A DNA stretch of 64,000 bases, taken from NCBI GenBank assembly GCA_964020155.1, contig OZ026565.1:3413553-3477552 (forward strand). The letters run 5' to 3'. The notes beneath the pieces are model-generated. The model was not told the origin of the DNA. It worked only from the letters and a program-made list of their open reading frames with translations, and ran no database searches. The stretch comes from Chondrilla cf. caribensis. Its lineage: Eukaryota; Porifera; Demospongiae; Chondrillida; Chondrillidae. This document shows positions 19,469-31,095 of this stretch, piece after piece (within the stretch, counting starts at the first letter, position 1; each line of letters starts with the position of its first letter). Both the position numbers and the translations under genes were made by a program.

Positions 19469-20633
19469 GCTACAAGTATTTCACTATTATCAGCTTCACT
19501 TTTACCCTACGACTTGATCCACTTGAACTGAAATGTTAATATTATTGTATTAATTCAATTTATATACAATGAGTATTGAATCAGATGCACAGTAACCTAT
19601 ATATACATTATTATGTTCAAAATATGATGAGCTCAGATGTGTACAGTACTACAGGTATAGTGACTGTAATAGAGACCCATGTAGCTAGGTCTAGTTAGTG
19701 TGTGTAGCTCTGTGTATACCATAATACCCCATACTTAGTCTGTATGTACTGTATAATACTATATAATTGTATGTGTTACACATAATATGTGCCATATGTA
19801 TTATGTATTTTGGTAATAATGTAGCTACGATATTGTTTATAACAATAATATCAAGGATATATTATATGATTCAATGAATCCCCTGCATGTGCCATATGAC
19901 ATGTTATAGAAAGTGAATTGTATTGTTATGCTAGAATGCCAAAATGCCTTCATTTTTACTACAATTCATCAAATCTCCTGTTGACAACAACCTGTATTGT
20001 CAAGCCACTGAAACTACAAATGTAGGACTCATTCATGTCATTTTCCATTAATATTGTATAGTATGATATATGGTCAACATAAATCTCTATAGTATGTGGC
20101 TGCTATAAACAAGTGTGCACTGCACAACTCTATACATAGCATAGGTGGAGGAATGGTTTGGCAAGTGGGGGACCTAAAGGTCATGGTACCGGTGCTGAAC
20201 TCATGAATAATATTGCAAATGTGTCTGCATGCAATACTCTACACAGACATTCTTGGCCCATCTTTGTGATGAGTGGGAGGGGGGGGGTCATGGCCTCCCT
20301 GCCCCTCCGTTCCGCCGCCTATGCATAGTATCCAATTTCATTCTTTGGTAAATATTGTAATATGTCATCATTATGAATTATAACATGTTTACATACAATG
20401 CCGTATAACCAGAAATATTAGAGAGGAGAATATATGCCAATTTGGGGGTGAATTAAACGAAAATTGCCTATTCACCAAAATAAATTCCTTTATTTATTAA
20501 TTTAATTTGGTGGATAGACAATTTTCGTTTTTCATCTGATCCGCTAGTGTTTCCGGCTATACAGTACAATTGGGGCTCTATAAGGAGACCATTGTGACAA
20601 GTAATGAAAATTGGGAAAATTGATTTGTGATTA

Positions 20634-20808
20634 CAGTGAAACCTCACTAATCCGACACCTCTATAATTCAACATTCTCTTGAATCCGACCATTATGAGGT
20701 ACAGTCACCATACATAAGTATGGTAAGAGCCACTCCATACTCCAACAACCTCCTAATCCAACATTTTTCTCAGGTCCCATTGAGTGTCGGATTAGAGAGG
20801 TTTCACTG
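20634..20808. mobile_element. Tc1/mariner-type MITE, 175 bp
   Basis: Terminal inverted repeats CAGTGAAACCTCACTAATCC at the left and ggattagagaggtttcactg at the right, flanked on both sides by TA (20632-20633, 20809-20810), the target duplication of Tc1/mariner elements. Inner copies of aatccgac and aatccaac repeat the subterminal motif. It is too short to encode a transposase. The related sequence near 14220 lacks it. Confidence 0.8.
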
Positions 20809-21491
20809 TACTACGGGGTTTTGCAGAACTTCTATTGTGGCATAATGTAAAATTAATAATAATAATATAATTTATTTTAAAATAATATTATACTCTACAT
20901 GTATGTTACATTGAGACCCTTGCTAGGGAGTATGTGCTTATTTATAGCAACAATGAAAATTTGAAATTATTGCTGGCAAACACAAGATGCATAGTGATAT
21001 AGCACCTTCATTATGCATAGCATACATGTCAAGTCATTCTTGCTGTTAAGCTCCACTGGGGACCTATAAGGAGGATGTGTTGACCAGATCCACCACATAA
21101 AAATATATACAGTAGAACCCCTCATATTCAGGCAGTGTGGGACCAAGGGTGCCGGTAACTATGAAATTGCCCGTAACTATGAAACCAACAAGTCATCAGA
21201 TTTGTATAGCAATAAGGATAGAGAATAGGTTATGCATCACTATGCATATGTACAGATACAATGATATCTGAAATTTTAGTCATTGCATATTCTTAGTTCT
21301 GAAACCAGTGATGTTCTTTTAAGGTTTTCGTTCTTCACCATTTTGTCTGTGTTTGAGCCTTTCAGAAGTAGCTAAAACTGAAGTATTGTTCATTGTTGAA
21401 ATAATGATGAGATTCCCCCATTAAATTAAATTTAGTTTAATAATATAGTGGGCTGGGGCTGATCTCATAGGAATGCATATTATATATCTGT

Positions 21492-21662
21492 CCATCCATA
21501 ATAATATCATTCGCAATAAGAAATGGAAATTGCTAACACTTGAAAAACACTGCCCAGTTAATTGAGTTGCCCATTACTACGAGACCAGATATGCGAGGTT
21601 ATACTGAAATTATTGCTGGTGACCACAGGGCATGTATATAATATATATTACATTCATTGTTG
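21492..21662 (+). repeat. Direct repeat, right side of receptor block 2
   Basis: Partner of 15275-15452. The pair brackets the 6-kb block holding receptor 2 and the inserted segment. Confidence 0.8.
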
Positions 21663-22268
21663 TGTACATGCAAATATTTGATAATATGTGTAAATATGTA
21701 CCATTCCTGATAGGGAAGTCAAGTGATAAAAATAAATGGTAAATGGTAAATATGATTGATAATTCATAATGATGGTAATACTAATTTTGCTGGTCCCCAT
21801 GAGCTGTATACACACTAACACATACTGTAATAACATAAGAATGCATATGGAGATACAGTCTATATAATATGGCTTGTTGTCCTCTGAACATAATTTTAAT
21901 AATATTATATAATAACCTGTACATAGTCTGAGATGAGTGTATGTAGAGATTCATATATTAATATTATAAATATTATAATAATTATTCATACATTGGATTC
22001 CTTGTTTATGAGACTATGCATGATTCAGTTAATCACCAATATTATTATAATGATTTTGGATAATAATCATAAACCAAATAAAGTATTAATATTGATATAT
22101 AAAAATATGCCTCTTGAATCTGTTATGACATTATTCTTAACTAGTAATAAATGAGCTGGCCTACATGAAGTAATATGGTGTTTTTCTCCATTGATACTAC
22201 TGTCTAATATCTACGTAGCTATAATAATAATGATTATAATAATGCGATGATAAAAGAATTCTAGATTA

Positions 22269-22274
22269 TTTATT
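22269..22274 (-). terminator. Poly(A) signal AATAAA of gene B
   Basis: AATAAA on the minus strand, 45 bp past the stop, in the conserved block. Confidence 0.8.
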
Positions 22275-22318
22275 TTTGTGGCCTACACTATTTCTGATCC
22301 TTGAATTCCTTGATCCAG

Positions 22319-25300
22319 TCAACATCCCTCCAAGATGCAGTTGATTTTGATGGGCATCTTAGTGAGGTAGTCCATTCCAATGTGACAGTTCAGTGTCTCA
22401 ATCTGGACATGCTGGTTCTCTGGTCCCTCAAACCAGTCCTTCAGAATAACTGTCGGTTTGTTGGGGTCAAAAACCTCACACAGTGGAGTTGGTGGAGGTG
22501 TGGTTGGCGGAGGTGTGGTTGGGGGAGGTGTGGTTGGCGGAGGTGTGGTTGGGGGAGGTGTGGTTGGCGGAGGTGTGGTTGGCGGAGGTGTGGTTGGGGG
22601 AGGTGTGGTTGGAGGAGGTGTGGTTGGCGGAGGTGTGGTTGGCGGAGGTGTAGTAGTTGGTACATCAGTAAATGGTTCAGCTGAGGGAGGTGCAGATGTG
22701 CCTCTAGATCCACCTCTAGTCCTACCTCTAGTCCTACCTCTAGTCCTACCTCTAGTCCTACCTCTAGTCCTACCTCTAGATCTATCCCTAGGCCTATTTC
22801 TAGTCCTAGGTGTATTTTTTGGTTTCTTCACAAGCATTTCCCAGAAATTGATTTGATGAGAAGCATCTTCTTCATCCAAGGTCCCCAGTCTTGTGATATC
22901 TTTCTGGTTGCTCTGCTGCTTTTCATATTCTTCCTGCTTACTCAAGTGTGAGTTGATGGACGTCTTCCGAGCCATTCCAGCATAGCGCTTCCTCTTGGCT
23001 GTGCAATCAGTATTGTTGAAAGAGTAGAGATCAACACTCTCTGGAGGAGGTTTTCCGTTGCATGCGTTGAAGGGTTCTGTGCCCTCATTGGCAAAGAAAA
23101 TCACAGAAACAATGCGAATGATGAGATTGTTGTCCTTTCTATCGAATCGTATGTTTTGTGCATCATATGGAAGTATGATTGTGTCAGTTGCACTATCATT
23201 TGCATTGTTGTCAATCATCTTCGTTCCTCTGGCATTAGTCAAATCGTACTTGTCCTTCCCTTCTCCTCCTATGAGCACATCGTATCCTCCGTTAGCTATG
23301 AGGATGTCATCTCCATTCATTCCTGAAACAGTGTTATCTGCAAATCCAGCAGTTATCAAGGTATCATCATAGGGTGTCCCATACACATTCTCTATCGATT
23401 CGATGTGATCTACTCCAAAACTGTGGTAGACATCACTATTGACTAGATCGACTACAATGCCAATTAATTCAGTGGGATGTCCAAGGAAAACAGCTGTATC
23501 CACCCCAGGTCCTCCCACCATGTCATTGTGACCTAGTCCTGGCAAGAACGTATCATCTCCTGGTCCACCATCCATCATATCGGTGTCAATTCCACCAACA
23601 AGTATATCGTGCCCATCTCCACCCTCAAGGGTATTATTTCCATCTCCTCCTCTGAGAACATCGTTTCCTGGTCCACCGGAGATGTAGTCGTCCCACACAC
23701 CACCTTGTAAGGTATTGTTTCTGGAGTTCCCAATGATGTGGTTGCTGAAGTTGTCTGCTCCATAATTTGTGATAACTTTGGCAAACCTCTCGTGGGTTAG
23801 ATCTACGTACTGTCCTGTTTTGTCGTTAGCCTTGTCAATGCCTACAATAACTGGTTGGTAATCATTATATTCCGGCAGAACACATGTAAATCCATCAGAT
23901 GTTTGTATTTGAATGTGTTGTGTTTTGTCCTTGTCCTTGATGTAGTCTGTCAGCCAAATGGAATCATGTCTACCATACTCGTTCATAGTTGACATATACA
24001 TATACAATTGTTCATTCATAAAATCTTTGACAGTCCAGAATCCATCAAATGGATATTGGAGGATTAACGTGTCCGTAACACCATCTTCAGCTTTGTTATA
24101 AAGTTGATAGTTATCTCCATTCCTAAAGCTATAAACATATGAATCACTTCCATCCATACCTGTAAGACTTTCACTTGAACCTTTTCTCATATCCAAGTAA
24201 TTATCAAGGTCATTTCCTTTCACTGTATGGGACCACTCTTCATTAATTGGACCGATCGCTTTTTGAACAGTTTTCCACTTTGAAAGAGTCAGATCAAGGG
24301 ATATAGACCCTTCAACTGCAGAATCATCAACTATGAGGGGTGTCTTTTCTGTGAAGGGTTCCTCTGTTGGTAGCTGGAAAGTAACTCCGTCCAGTGTTCT
24401 AATTTGTAAGTGTTGATATCTTGGTCCCAGTTGCCAACGGATTAGAACTACTATAACACCACCATTCTTTGGAAAGATTCTCAGGTCATCATCACGCGAC
24501 TCAATTATCACATCATCGTAGGCAGCCGGAAACAGAAGGAGATCTGTTTCTTCGTCATAAGCAAAGTTGGAAATACGGTCAATTGAGTCTCCCTCATCCA
24601 CAACATAACAATCGAGACCCTCTCCACCGGTTATGTAATCGTCCCCTTTACCTCCCATAAGGAGATTCTTGTGTCTGTGTCCAATAATTATATCATCCTG
24701 ATCACTTCCGATAACGCCGATCACAGGTTCATTTCTATATTCAATCACATTCAGGTCAACAGTATTTGAGTCGCCTGGACCAATTGACACCAGGAATGGA
24801 TGGAGAATGGGTTTGCCACTATCGTCCTCCTCAATCTTGTAACCATAGGAATCATTTGCAAACAACTTGACATGACGATATGATTCACTTTCAAACCAGT
24901 TGTCAAGGGTAATTCTTGGTTGATTATCGTAATCAATTACTAGGTTCATTCCAGATTTATGCACGGAGAGAGAAGTATGTGGAATTCCCAAAAAAATGAT
25001 GTCCATTTCTTCATCTTCAGCATAGTTGTCAATATTTATGGAGAAAGTGGTATCTGATGTGTGAACTGTGAGGTTGTATCTGTCTGCCCCATTTCCACCC
25101 TTGAAGAATTCTTCTCTCCCACCCTCACTCACAATGGTATTTTCACAATCGTTTCCCACGATATAATCATCACCATCTGTTCCTTCTATGTACTCCACGT
25201 GTGTATAGTTGGGCTGCGTTCCATCCACGTATTGGAATCCTATGAGGCCATATGGTATGGTCAGTATGGATCCGTCTTTCTGTGCCGAAACTGTGAATAT

Positions 25301-28300
25301 GACCCCATCTGATGTTTTGAAGTGCATGTGTTGATAAGCTTCACTCCAAAACCAATTGTCAATTATCACGCTCAAGGGAATATCAGGATCTATCGAAGTC
25401 ACATTCAAATGCCAACCGACCTTGTGAACATGAAGACTCTCATAGGTTCTGTTGATGGCCAAGTAGTCATCGACTTTGTCCATAGCAAAGTTGTTGACAG
25501 TAGTGTGTGTGGAGTGGTAACTGATGAAGTAGGAATCCGATCCCTCTCCACCTGTAACTAAGTTGTGTTGAGGGCCAAGGTAGAATATGTCATTTCCACC
25601 CATCCCATCAATGACGTAGTGATAATCTTCAAGGGTGTAATCCAAATCTGCCTCAGGTGGGAGCTCTTGAATAGCAATGAATGTGTTGTCATTCTTGTTC
25701 CCGATGTACTGTCCATGAATGGTCTCTCGATCAGGGTCCAATCCACCTATGATGCTTTTCTTATCCACTGGAATAAACCAGAAGATCTTGACTTTTTCTT
25801 CAGTGAACTTCACATTATTGGCCTCTCCCACTCCCATCACTATGTCTGTGACATCTTTGTCAAAGTGGAGCTTTTCATGATGAAGGACTTCATTTCCTTC
25901 AATGTCTGTCATCATCATGGTCAAATCCGCAGTGTTGTCATCATGTAACTCAAAGGTGATGTCACCTCCATCCCATGATACTTCACCTCCAGCAAAGTTT
26001 ATTGTTACTGAATCAGGACCTACAGCTATATCATAATAGTTGTGGTAGTCGGACAAAGCTCTCAAAAATTCCTGGTCTTTGTCGTACTGTTCATTTAACT
26101 TTTTGGATTTGTGCGGAGCTGAGTAGATGCCTCCAGTGGCAAAATCCAGCATGTCCAGAATGGAATTTTTAACTCCTCTGAAGAATGCAGCAACTTTTTC
26201 TCCAACACTAGCATCTGGAGGGAGAGCATCAAATTCTTGTTTGATATCTGCATAGAATGTATCAATTTGCATTTTCTCTACCATGAGAATTAGTGCGACC
26301 GGCTCAAACTCAGGACCCAATAAGTCAACAATCCCTATTGCTGCATCCAAAGCAGCATCCACATATCCTATTGGAGTACCCTGACGAACATCTTGTACCA
26401 CATTATATATGGTGAATATGGTACCCAACCATGGTACATCTATGAGGAAATTCACTGCTTTGCCCATGGAACTCAACTCCTTGAAAGCTTCACCTGCAAG
26501 CACTTCAGCACCTCTGTCTCCTACTTCTTCTTCTGCTATTTGGTTAACCTCATAGACATCATTCTTATATCGTTTGGACCATGCTTTTGAGACACCTCTG
26601 ACAATAGCTATATCGATGCTGAACGCTTGGCTTATTCCATGTGCAGTTTGCAGTATCCCCATAACCCCCTCAAATGTCTTGTGCTGCTCAAAACTGTCAA
26701 TCACTCCCTGTATTCCAAGTACTGTCCCATAAAATGCCTCAATGTTACCAATCACACCACCGACAGCTAGTCCTTGCTTCTTCATCTCACGAAATATTCC
26801 ATCTGAGGAGAGTTTGGATTCATCAATCTCTGCTTCCATCTCTTCTCGATTTGAAGGTATATGCGGATTATATACAGTGAACACCACTTTTGAACTGCCT
26901 TTCTCGTATGTCATGGGTTCTTTGCCTACTTTGAATCCTCTTCCATCCTCAACTAAAGCCTTATTAATCTGTTCAGCGAGGTACACCTGATCTCTACCAA
27001 TGGCTTGAGATGTTCTTGATGACAAGCTACGGTCTAGATTTTGCGAAAACACACGGAATTCATTTTGTGCTGTAGCTCTTTCTGGAGGGGTTACTACTCT
27101 CCCATCCCATGGAGCATTTCTGAGTGGACCATGAGCAACTTTGCCTATTTTGGGAGGAGTGAAAACGATACAATCGGAACCGAGGTCTGGGTCTATACCC
27201 ACAGAACGTCTCATGCAATCTTTCACTTCATCAATAACACGCTCTCTGTTTGGTGCACTCCCAGTGTCAATATCAGTGCTGTCTGGCCTTGTCTTGATGT
27301 AGTTCCCAAATAGCTGCATTCCCTGTCTAGCATTGCCAACCTCCAGTCCTGATAACCACTGACCTACCATTCGGGAGAAGTGCAGTTTCAAAACTTCCAT
27401 CTGGGGTAACTCGTTCGAATATTTGCTTCCCCAAAGCTCATCCCTGTGTCCAGTGTACTTGATGGGTGCTATGTGTCCTTGAACCATGGGGTGACCATGG
27501 AAGAATTCAACATGAGTCAGGGAATCGTGGTTGTACAAATCCATGGCAAGTCTACTAGTCGTCCATGATCGATAGTCACGAATAGATTCAGATACAAACA
27601 GAGATACCCCTGCAATGGCATTGTAGGCACTTTCGTCATTCACTCTTATGCTGTCGTTTCTTCCCAACATCCACATCTGTGATTCTTGGAAGAAGTAGCT
27701 GTCTGTTCTGGGCATGATGGTTGGATAATCAGTCTTTTCCAGCAATGGAAATTTCACGTCCGTGTTTTTATTGTCATCTGGATGATTTGGATTTTCGGCA
27801 TGAATAATGCCTTCCATCCTGACAGCAAAAGCATCCATGTCAGTTCCCCCTTTGGCAGATTCATACTTCATACTCAAAACCCACTGACCATATCTGTAGT
27901 AGACATATTTGTCTTCAAATTCATTGCCGTCCTTATCCTTGTTGATGTATATCCCATTGTCACTGTGAGGGTACTGAAATCCTCTTTCTCCAAAGAATTT
28001 TATATCTTTTGCGATGTCTTCTTTGGCAGTATATTCTCTTACTTGAATGTTCACGATTGAGTCATCTGCATACCTGCGAACTAGTTTCCATGGAGAAATT
28101 GCTTCTAGCCAGTAGTCTGGAACTGAAACCTCATCAAAAACTGTTTTTGTCACTTTACTCAAAATTTCAAACAGATCTTGGGAATCAAAGTAAAACACCT
28201 CATCTACTCCTCCTTCAGTTCTAGTGACAGTCATAAGCAAGTGGTCTAAAGTGGAAGCAAAGGACAAGAGGCTTTCCTCCTCCAAGCTCTCCGCATCCTC

Positions 28301-29050
28301 TTCCATTACTTCGTATAATTCATCACTTGTTATTGGCTTCACTGCATAGTCAAAATCATATGAAATCACTTGTTTTGAAAGCGATGCTTTGTCCACTGTC
28401 CAATCTATGCCTGCATCAGGGGTAATTTCACCAACCAGCTCCAAGCCAGTAGAGTCAATCCCCACAACTCCAATCCGAATGTCTACCAGTGCATCCACAA
28501 AACTATCCCTGAGATATAGAAGTATCTCCCACCCAAAGAAATAGTCAACAAATTTTATTCCGTCCTCTCTCATCTCACCGATGCTGCACCCAACCAGACT
28601 TATGCGTGAGATCTTTCCTGCCTCCTTAACACCAGGAAGTCCTGCTAATGCATTTGCTATCTCTTCACTGACCAGTCCACCTAGCTGATATTGATTATCT
28701 CCATGGTAATCACTGTATCCAATAACTTGAACTCTGGAACGACTATCGGGTATTGTCGGTATGTCTTTCTCATTGTCTATCTCATAGAGTTGGGTGTCGT
28801 TGTTCCATTTGGCCAGTTTGAATTTCTTAGCACTTGCATCAAATATGACCACGTCCGAGAATTCGGGATGCTGCTTGTACAGAAAATTGGCCAGAAAGGA
28901 GAGAGATTCGTTGACCTCGGGCAGTGCTAGTATCTGTCTCTGATAGCGTATGGTGGCAGTCACGTCGAATGTTACATCTCCTTGAACCAATGGTCCAGGA
29001 CCAGTCCTCCAGAACAGGGGCAAGTGTGCCAGCAGTAGCAACGTTAACAT
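22319..29050 (-). CDS. Giant secreted RTX/C80-type toxin-like protein, copy B (2243 aa)
   Basis: Same architecture as copy A, no frame damage. The signal peptide region has an extra Gly-Pro (TGPGPLVQG), shifting the C80-like dyad to His116 and Cys155. B has its own form of the third and fourth HCBP modules (DDVIIESRDDDLRIFPKN; WTVKDF...STMNEYGRHDSIWL), shared with E and unlike A, C and D. Its third-module core reads RWQLGPRYQH, not DWQ. In the N-terminal half it groups with C (TEGGVDEVFYFDSQ, NARQGMQL). The furin-like KRKR is kept, the Arg-Gly tract is longer than in A, and the PPPTT tail has about 11 units. Ca2+-binding residues of the six consecutive nonapeptides are unchanged. It is paired with receptor copy 2. 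Confidence 0.9.
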   Translation of the reverse strand: MLTLLLLAHLPLFWRTGPGPLVQGDVTFDVTATIRYQRQILALPEVNESLSFLANFLYKQHPEFSDVVIFDASAKKFKLAKWNNDTQLYEIDNEKDIPTIPDSRSRVQVIGYSDYHGDNQYQLGGLVSEEIANALAGLPGVKEAGKISRISLVGCSIGEMREDGIKFVDYFFGWEILLYLRDSFVDALVDIRIGVVGIDSTGLELVGEITPDAGIDWTVDKASLSKQVISYDFDYAVKPITSDELYEVMEEDAESLEEESLLSFASTLDHLLMTVTRTEGGVDEVFYFDSQDLFEILSKVTKTVFDEVSVPDYWLEAISPWKLVRRYADDSIVNIQVREYTAKEDIAKDIKFFGERGFQYPHSDNGIYINKDKDGNEFEDKYVYYRYGQWVLSMKYESAKGGTDMDAFAVRMEGIIHAENPNHPDDNKNTDVKFPLLEKTDYPTIMPRTDSYFFQESQMWMLGRNDSIRVNDESAYNAIAGVSLFVSESIRDYRSWTTSRLAMDLYNHDSLTHVEFFHGHPMVQGHIAPIKYTGHRDELWGSKYSNELPQMEVLKLHFSRMVGQWLSGLEVGNARQGMQLFGNYIKTRPDSTDIDTGSAPNRERVIDEVKDCMRRSVGIDPDLGSDCIVFTPPKIGKVAHGPLRNAPWDGRVVTPPERATAQNEFRVFSQNLDRSLSSRTSQAIGRDQVYLAEQINKALVEDGRGFKVGKEPMTYEKGSSKVVFTVYNPHIPSNREEMEAEIDESKLSSDGIFREMKKQGLAVGGVIGNIEAFYGTVLGIQGVIDSFEQHKTFEGVMGILQTAHGISQAFSIDIAIVRGVSKAWSKRYKNDVYEVNQIAEEEVGDRGAEVLAGEAFKELSSMGKAVNFLIDVPWLGTIFTIYNVVQDVRQGTPIGYVDAALDAAIGIVDLLGPEFEPVALILMVEKMQIDTFYADIKQEFDALPPDASVGEKVAAFFRGVKNSILDMLDFATGGIYSAPHKSKKLNEQYDKDQEFLRALSDYHNYYDIAVGPDSVTINFAGGEVSWDGGDITFELHDDNTADLTMMMTDIEGNEVLHHEKLHFDKDVTDIVMGVGEANNVKFTEEKVKIFWFIPVDKKSIIGGLDPDRETIHGQYIGNKNDNTFIAIQELPPEADLDYTLEDYHYVIDGMGGNDIFYLGPQHNLVTGGEGSDSYFISYHSTHTTVNNFAMDKVDDYLAINRTYESLHVHKVGWHLNVTSIDPDIPLSVIIDNWFWSEAYQHMHFKTSDGVIFTVSAQKDGSILTIPYGLIGFQYVDGTQPNYTHVEYIEGTDGDDYIVGNDCENTIVSEGGREEFFKGGNGADRYNLTVHTSDTTFSINIDNYAEDEEMDIIFLGIPHTSLSVHKSGMNLVIDYDNQPRITLDNWFESESYRHVKLFANDSYGYKIEEDDSGKPILHPFLVSIGPGDSNTVDLNVIEYRNEPVIGVIGSDQDDIIIGHRHKNLLMGGKGDDYITGGEGLDCYVVDEGDSIDRISNFAYDEETDLLLFPAAYDDVIIESRDDDLRIFPKNGGVIVVLIRWQLGPRYQHLQIRTLDGVTFQLPTEEPFTEKTPLIVDDSAVEGSISLDLTLSKWKTVQKAIGPINEEWSHTVKGNDLDNYLDMRKGSSESLTGMDGSDSYVYSFRNGDNYQLYNKAEDGVTDTLILQYPFDGFWTVKDFMNEQLYMYMSTMNEYGRHDSIWLTDYIKDKDKTQHIQIQTSDGFTCVLPEYNDYQPVIVGIDKANDKTGQYVDLTHERFAKVITNYGADNFSNHIIGNSRNNTLQGGVWDDYISGGPGNDVLRGGDGNNTLEGGDGHDILVGGIDTDMMDGGPGDDTFLPGLGHNDMVGGPGVDTAVFLGHPTELIGIVVDLVNSDVYHSFGVDHIESIENVYGTPYDDTLITAGFADNTVSGMNGDDILIANGGYDVLIGGEGKDKYDLTNARGTKMIDNNANDSATDTIILPYDAQNIRFDRKDNNLIIRIVSVIFFANEGTEPFNACNGKPPPESVDLYSFNNTDCTAKRKRYAGMARKTSINSHLSKQEEYEKQQSNQKDITRLGTLDEEDASHQINFWEMLVKKPKNTPRTRNRPRDRSRGRTRGRTRGRTRGRTRGRTRGGSRGTSAPPSAEPFTDVPTTTPPPTTPPPTTPPPTTPPPTTPPPTTPPPTTPPPTTPPPTTPPPTTPPPTTPPPTPLCEVFDPNKPTVILKDWFEGPENQHVQIETLNCHIGMDYLTKMPIKINCILEGC
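22491..22660 (-). repeat. 15-bp minisatellite encoding PPPTT, about 11 units (gene B)
   Basis: Unit tggttggcggaggtg (plus strand) with variants ggggg and ggagg at one codon. An adjacent 12-bp repeat (22702-22783) encodes the Arg-Gly-Arg-Thr tract. Confidence 0.95.
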
Positions 29051-29085
29051 TGCTGCTTGTGCCCAGGAAGGGGAGTGGATGTCTC

Positions 29086-30580
29086 CTGAAATACAAATCG
29101 AACAATATGAATGTGATAAAATAGACTACAGTTACACACTGTAATTGAACATTTTCCTGCCTACGGCCATGCGTGATATCACGAGGACATTCCTGGACAT
29201 CAGATTCTCAATGAAGTTTGCTTGTTGGAGGTGATCTCCAGCGTCAAATAAGGTGGTATATTCAGAGGTAGGATATCATTGTAGATCAAATCAATGATAC
29301 TTTTATTATCTAATAGTAATAGTTATGGTTTATTAGAAGGCCTGTACTTCCTATCAACTCATTGGATAATGATGATGATACTATGATAATGTTAATTGTA
29401 TTCATTAATATTTTCCATGTGTGTGGTTTCTGAGGAACTTCCTGTACAGGATGTGCATGATACGGAATGATACAATTGATGTCTGAATCAAATCAAATTA
29501 AGTTTGAGTAAAGGGACTAATCGCCAAATATTCTTCTCATCATTATTTCTAGCTATATTATGGTATTCAATATAATTATTATAATATTACATAACCTAAC
29601 GCCATCAAAACGCAGTTATCACCCAGTCACGAGAACAATGGTCTGATATTGGTCTCATACTATTATCATACACATTCCCTACACCTTGTGAATACAGGCT
29701 CATTTTAAATGAAATTAAGAAAAGGTTGGAATCTTGAACTTTGATTGACTTTAACTGAAAAAAAATCACCGATAAATTCAGCCTTAGTGTGGTTTCACAT
29801 AACAGGCACAATTAGAGGTATTTCGAGTGGTTTAGCAATATTTAATGCCCCGTTTACACGGACCCAGTTAAGTGTGAAAACCACAGGCCCAGGTCATCAG
29901 CCCTGGGCCTGCGGTTTTCATTTCATACCGTTTCTCTTTGCATTATGTGGCTGATTTCGTGTATCCAGCCTCACCCCACCTCCCTGGAAATGCATTCAAA
30001 TATGGCCTGGTTCCTCCTCGAGCCCTCTAACGACTGAATCTTCTAATCGGACCATATACCGATCAAGCAGAACACTTCCTCGTTAGTCCAAGACATTTTG
30101 TGCAGAAAATCGTGCGGTTACGAGACGAAGGATAGAAGAGAATCGGTTTAGCGTTAAAATTCACTTTACTGAAGTTTAGATTCGCAAGTTTAAAGGTGAA
30201 ACGGTCTCTTTGCAACAGCAACCGGCTAATTTTACCAAATCATCACGAATCGTTGATGGTATTCTTTGTATCGTCGTTCGCATTTGATCGATCGAAGAAG
30301 ATGACCGCCATATAAACGTAAAATGCGTTTACACGGACGTTTCACAACTGGGCCAACCGCAACTAGGCTGGTTTACCCGGTTCGATGTGCAGGATCAGGG
30401 CCTGGTGGGCCAGCCCAGTTGCGGTTGGCCCAGCACCGTTGATAGTGGTCATTTTTACCAGCCTGAGGGCCAAACAGGGCCGATGACGTCATAACCGGGC
30501 TCGTGCAAACGTGATATAAGTTCTTCTGACCTGAAAAAAACATCAAATACATTGATTTCAAATTCACAAATTGAACTAAC
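29086..30580 (-). other. 5'UTR intron of gene B (1495 bp)
   Basis: Same donor (GTTAGT) and acceptor (TTTGTATTTCAG) as copy A. It is 870 bp longer than A's intron, mostly through the foldback-element cluster at 29847-30512. The older intron core (cgccaaatattcttctca; catcaaaacgcag) is shared with A. Confidence 0.65.
29847..30512. mobile_element. Foldback/MITE-like element cluster in the gene B intron
   Basis: The sequence cgtttacacggac occurs at 29851 and 30326, and an inverse form (cgtgcaaacg) at the right end. A long hairpin has 24-bp arms, 30348-30371 and 30410-30433 (ctgggccaaccgcaact core), with one mismatch and a 38-nt loop. A second hairpin at about 29876-29922 pairs gaaaaccacaggccc with gggcctgcggttttc. 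No coding capacity. It probably consists of two related elements: a complete one at 30325-30512 and one of uncertain extent to its left. Confidence 0.6.
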
Positions 30581-30763
30581 CAGCAATGTCCTTTTTCTAG
30601 TTCAATGTGGAAATTCACCACCTCTTGCACTGGTGCTGTTTGTAAAATTGATTCTCTTGACCTTGTAGCTGACCTCCAATCGATTTTATCTCTTCTCAGA
30701 TTGGAATAATGTCTACCAGCTGTTTCAGAATCTGAGAGAGTGTGGCTGTATGTGCCTTTTATA
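30581..30763 (-). promoter_or_regulatory. Core promoter and noncoding first exon of gene B
   Basis: Canonical TATAAAAGG at 30755-30763 on the minus strand. The exon that follows has no ATG and ends at CTG|GTTAGT. Sequence from TATA to donor is nearly identical to copies A, C and D, except that C has lost about 30 bp around tgcactggtgctgtttg. Confidence 0.7.
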
Positions 30764-31059
30764 GCAGTTGGGGTTAATTAGAGCTGGCCTGAACTTCCTG
30801 ACAATGCACCATTCTGGATAATACATGATGATGATGATCCTATGATAATATTAATTGTATTCATAATTATTTTTCCTTGAGTGTGGTTTCTGATGAACTT
30901 CCTGTACAGGATGTGCATGATACAGAATCAGTACTGATGCCAGAATAATGTAGTCTCCTCCTATAATTAAATGGATATTATATTATATTATTCAAGTATT
31001 GATTGCAGAACTAGCACTATTCAAAGTAATGTAAACGTGGGTAATAATAATGTAATTGC

Positions 31060-31095
31060 TACACACCCACACCCACACCCACACCCACACACACA
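31060..31095. repeat. (ACACCC)n microsatellite upstream of gene B
   Basis: Hexanucleotide variant of the CA tract found at this place in the other spacers. Shortest of the four. Confidence 0.9.

Larger units (their letters stand above)
19469..22268. other. Intergenic spacer between receptor copy 2 and gene B
   Basis: Duplicate of 1974-4300, with extra sequence at about 20479-20870 that resembles the spacer segment near 14160-14280 and itself hosts a small inverted-repeat element. From 21492 the sequence becomes the common 3' flank of the array genes. No gene seen. Confidence 0.7.
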
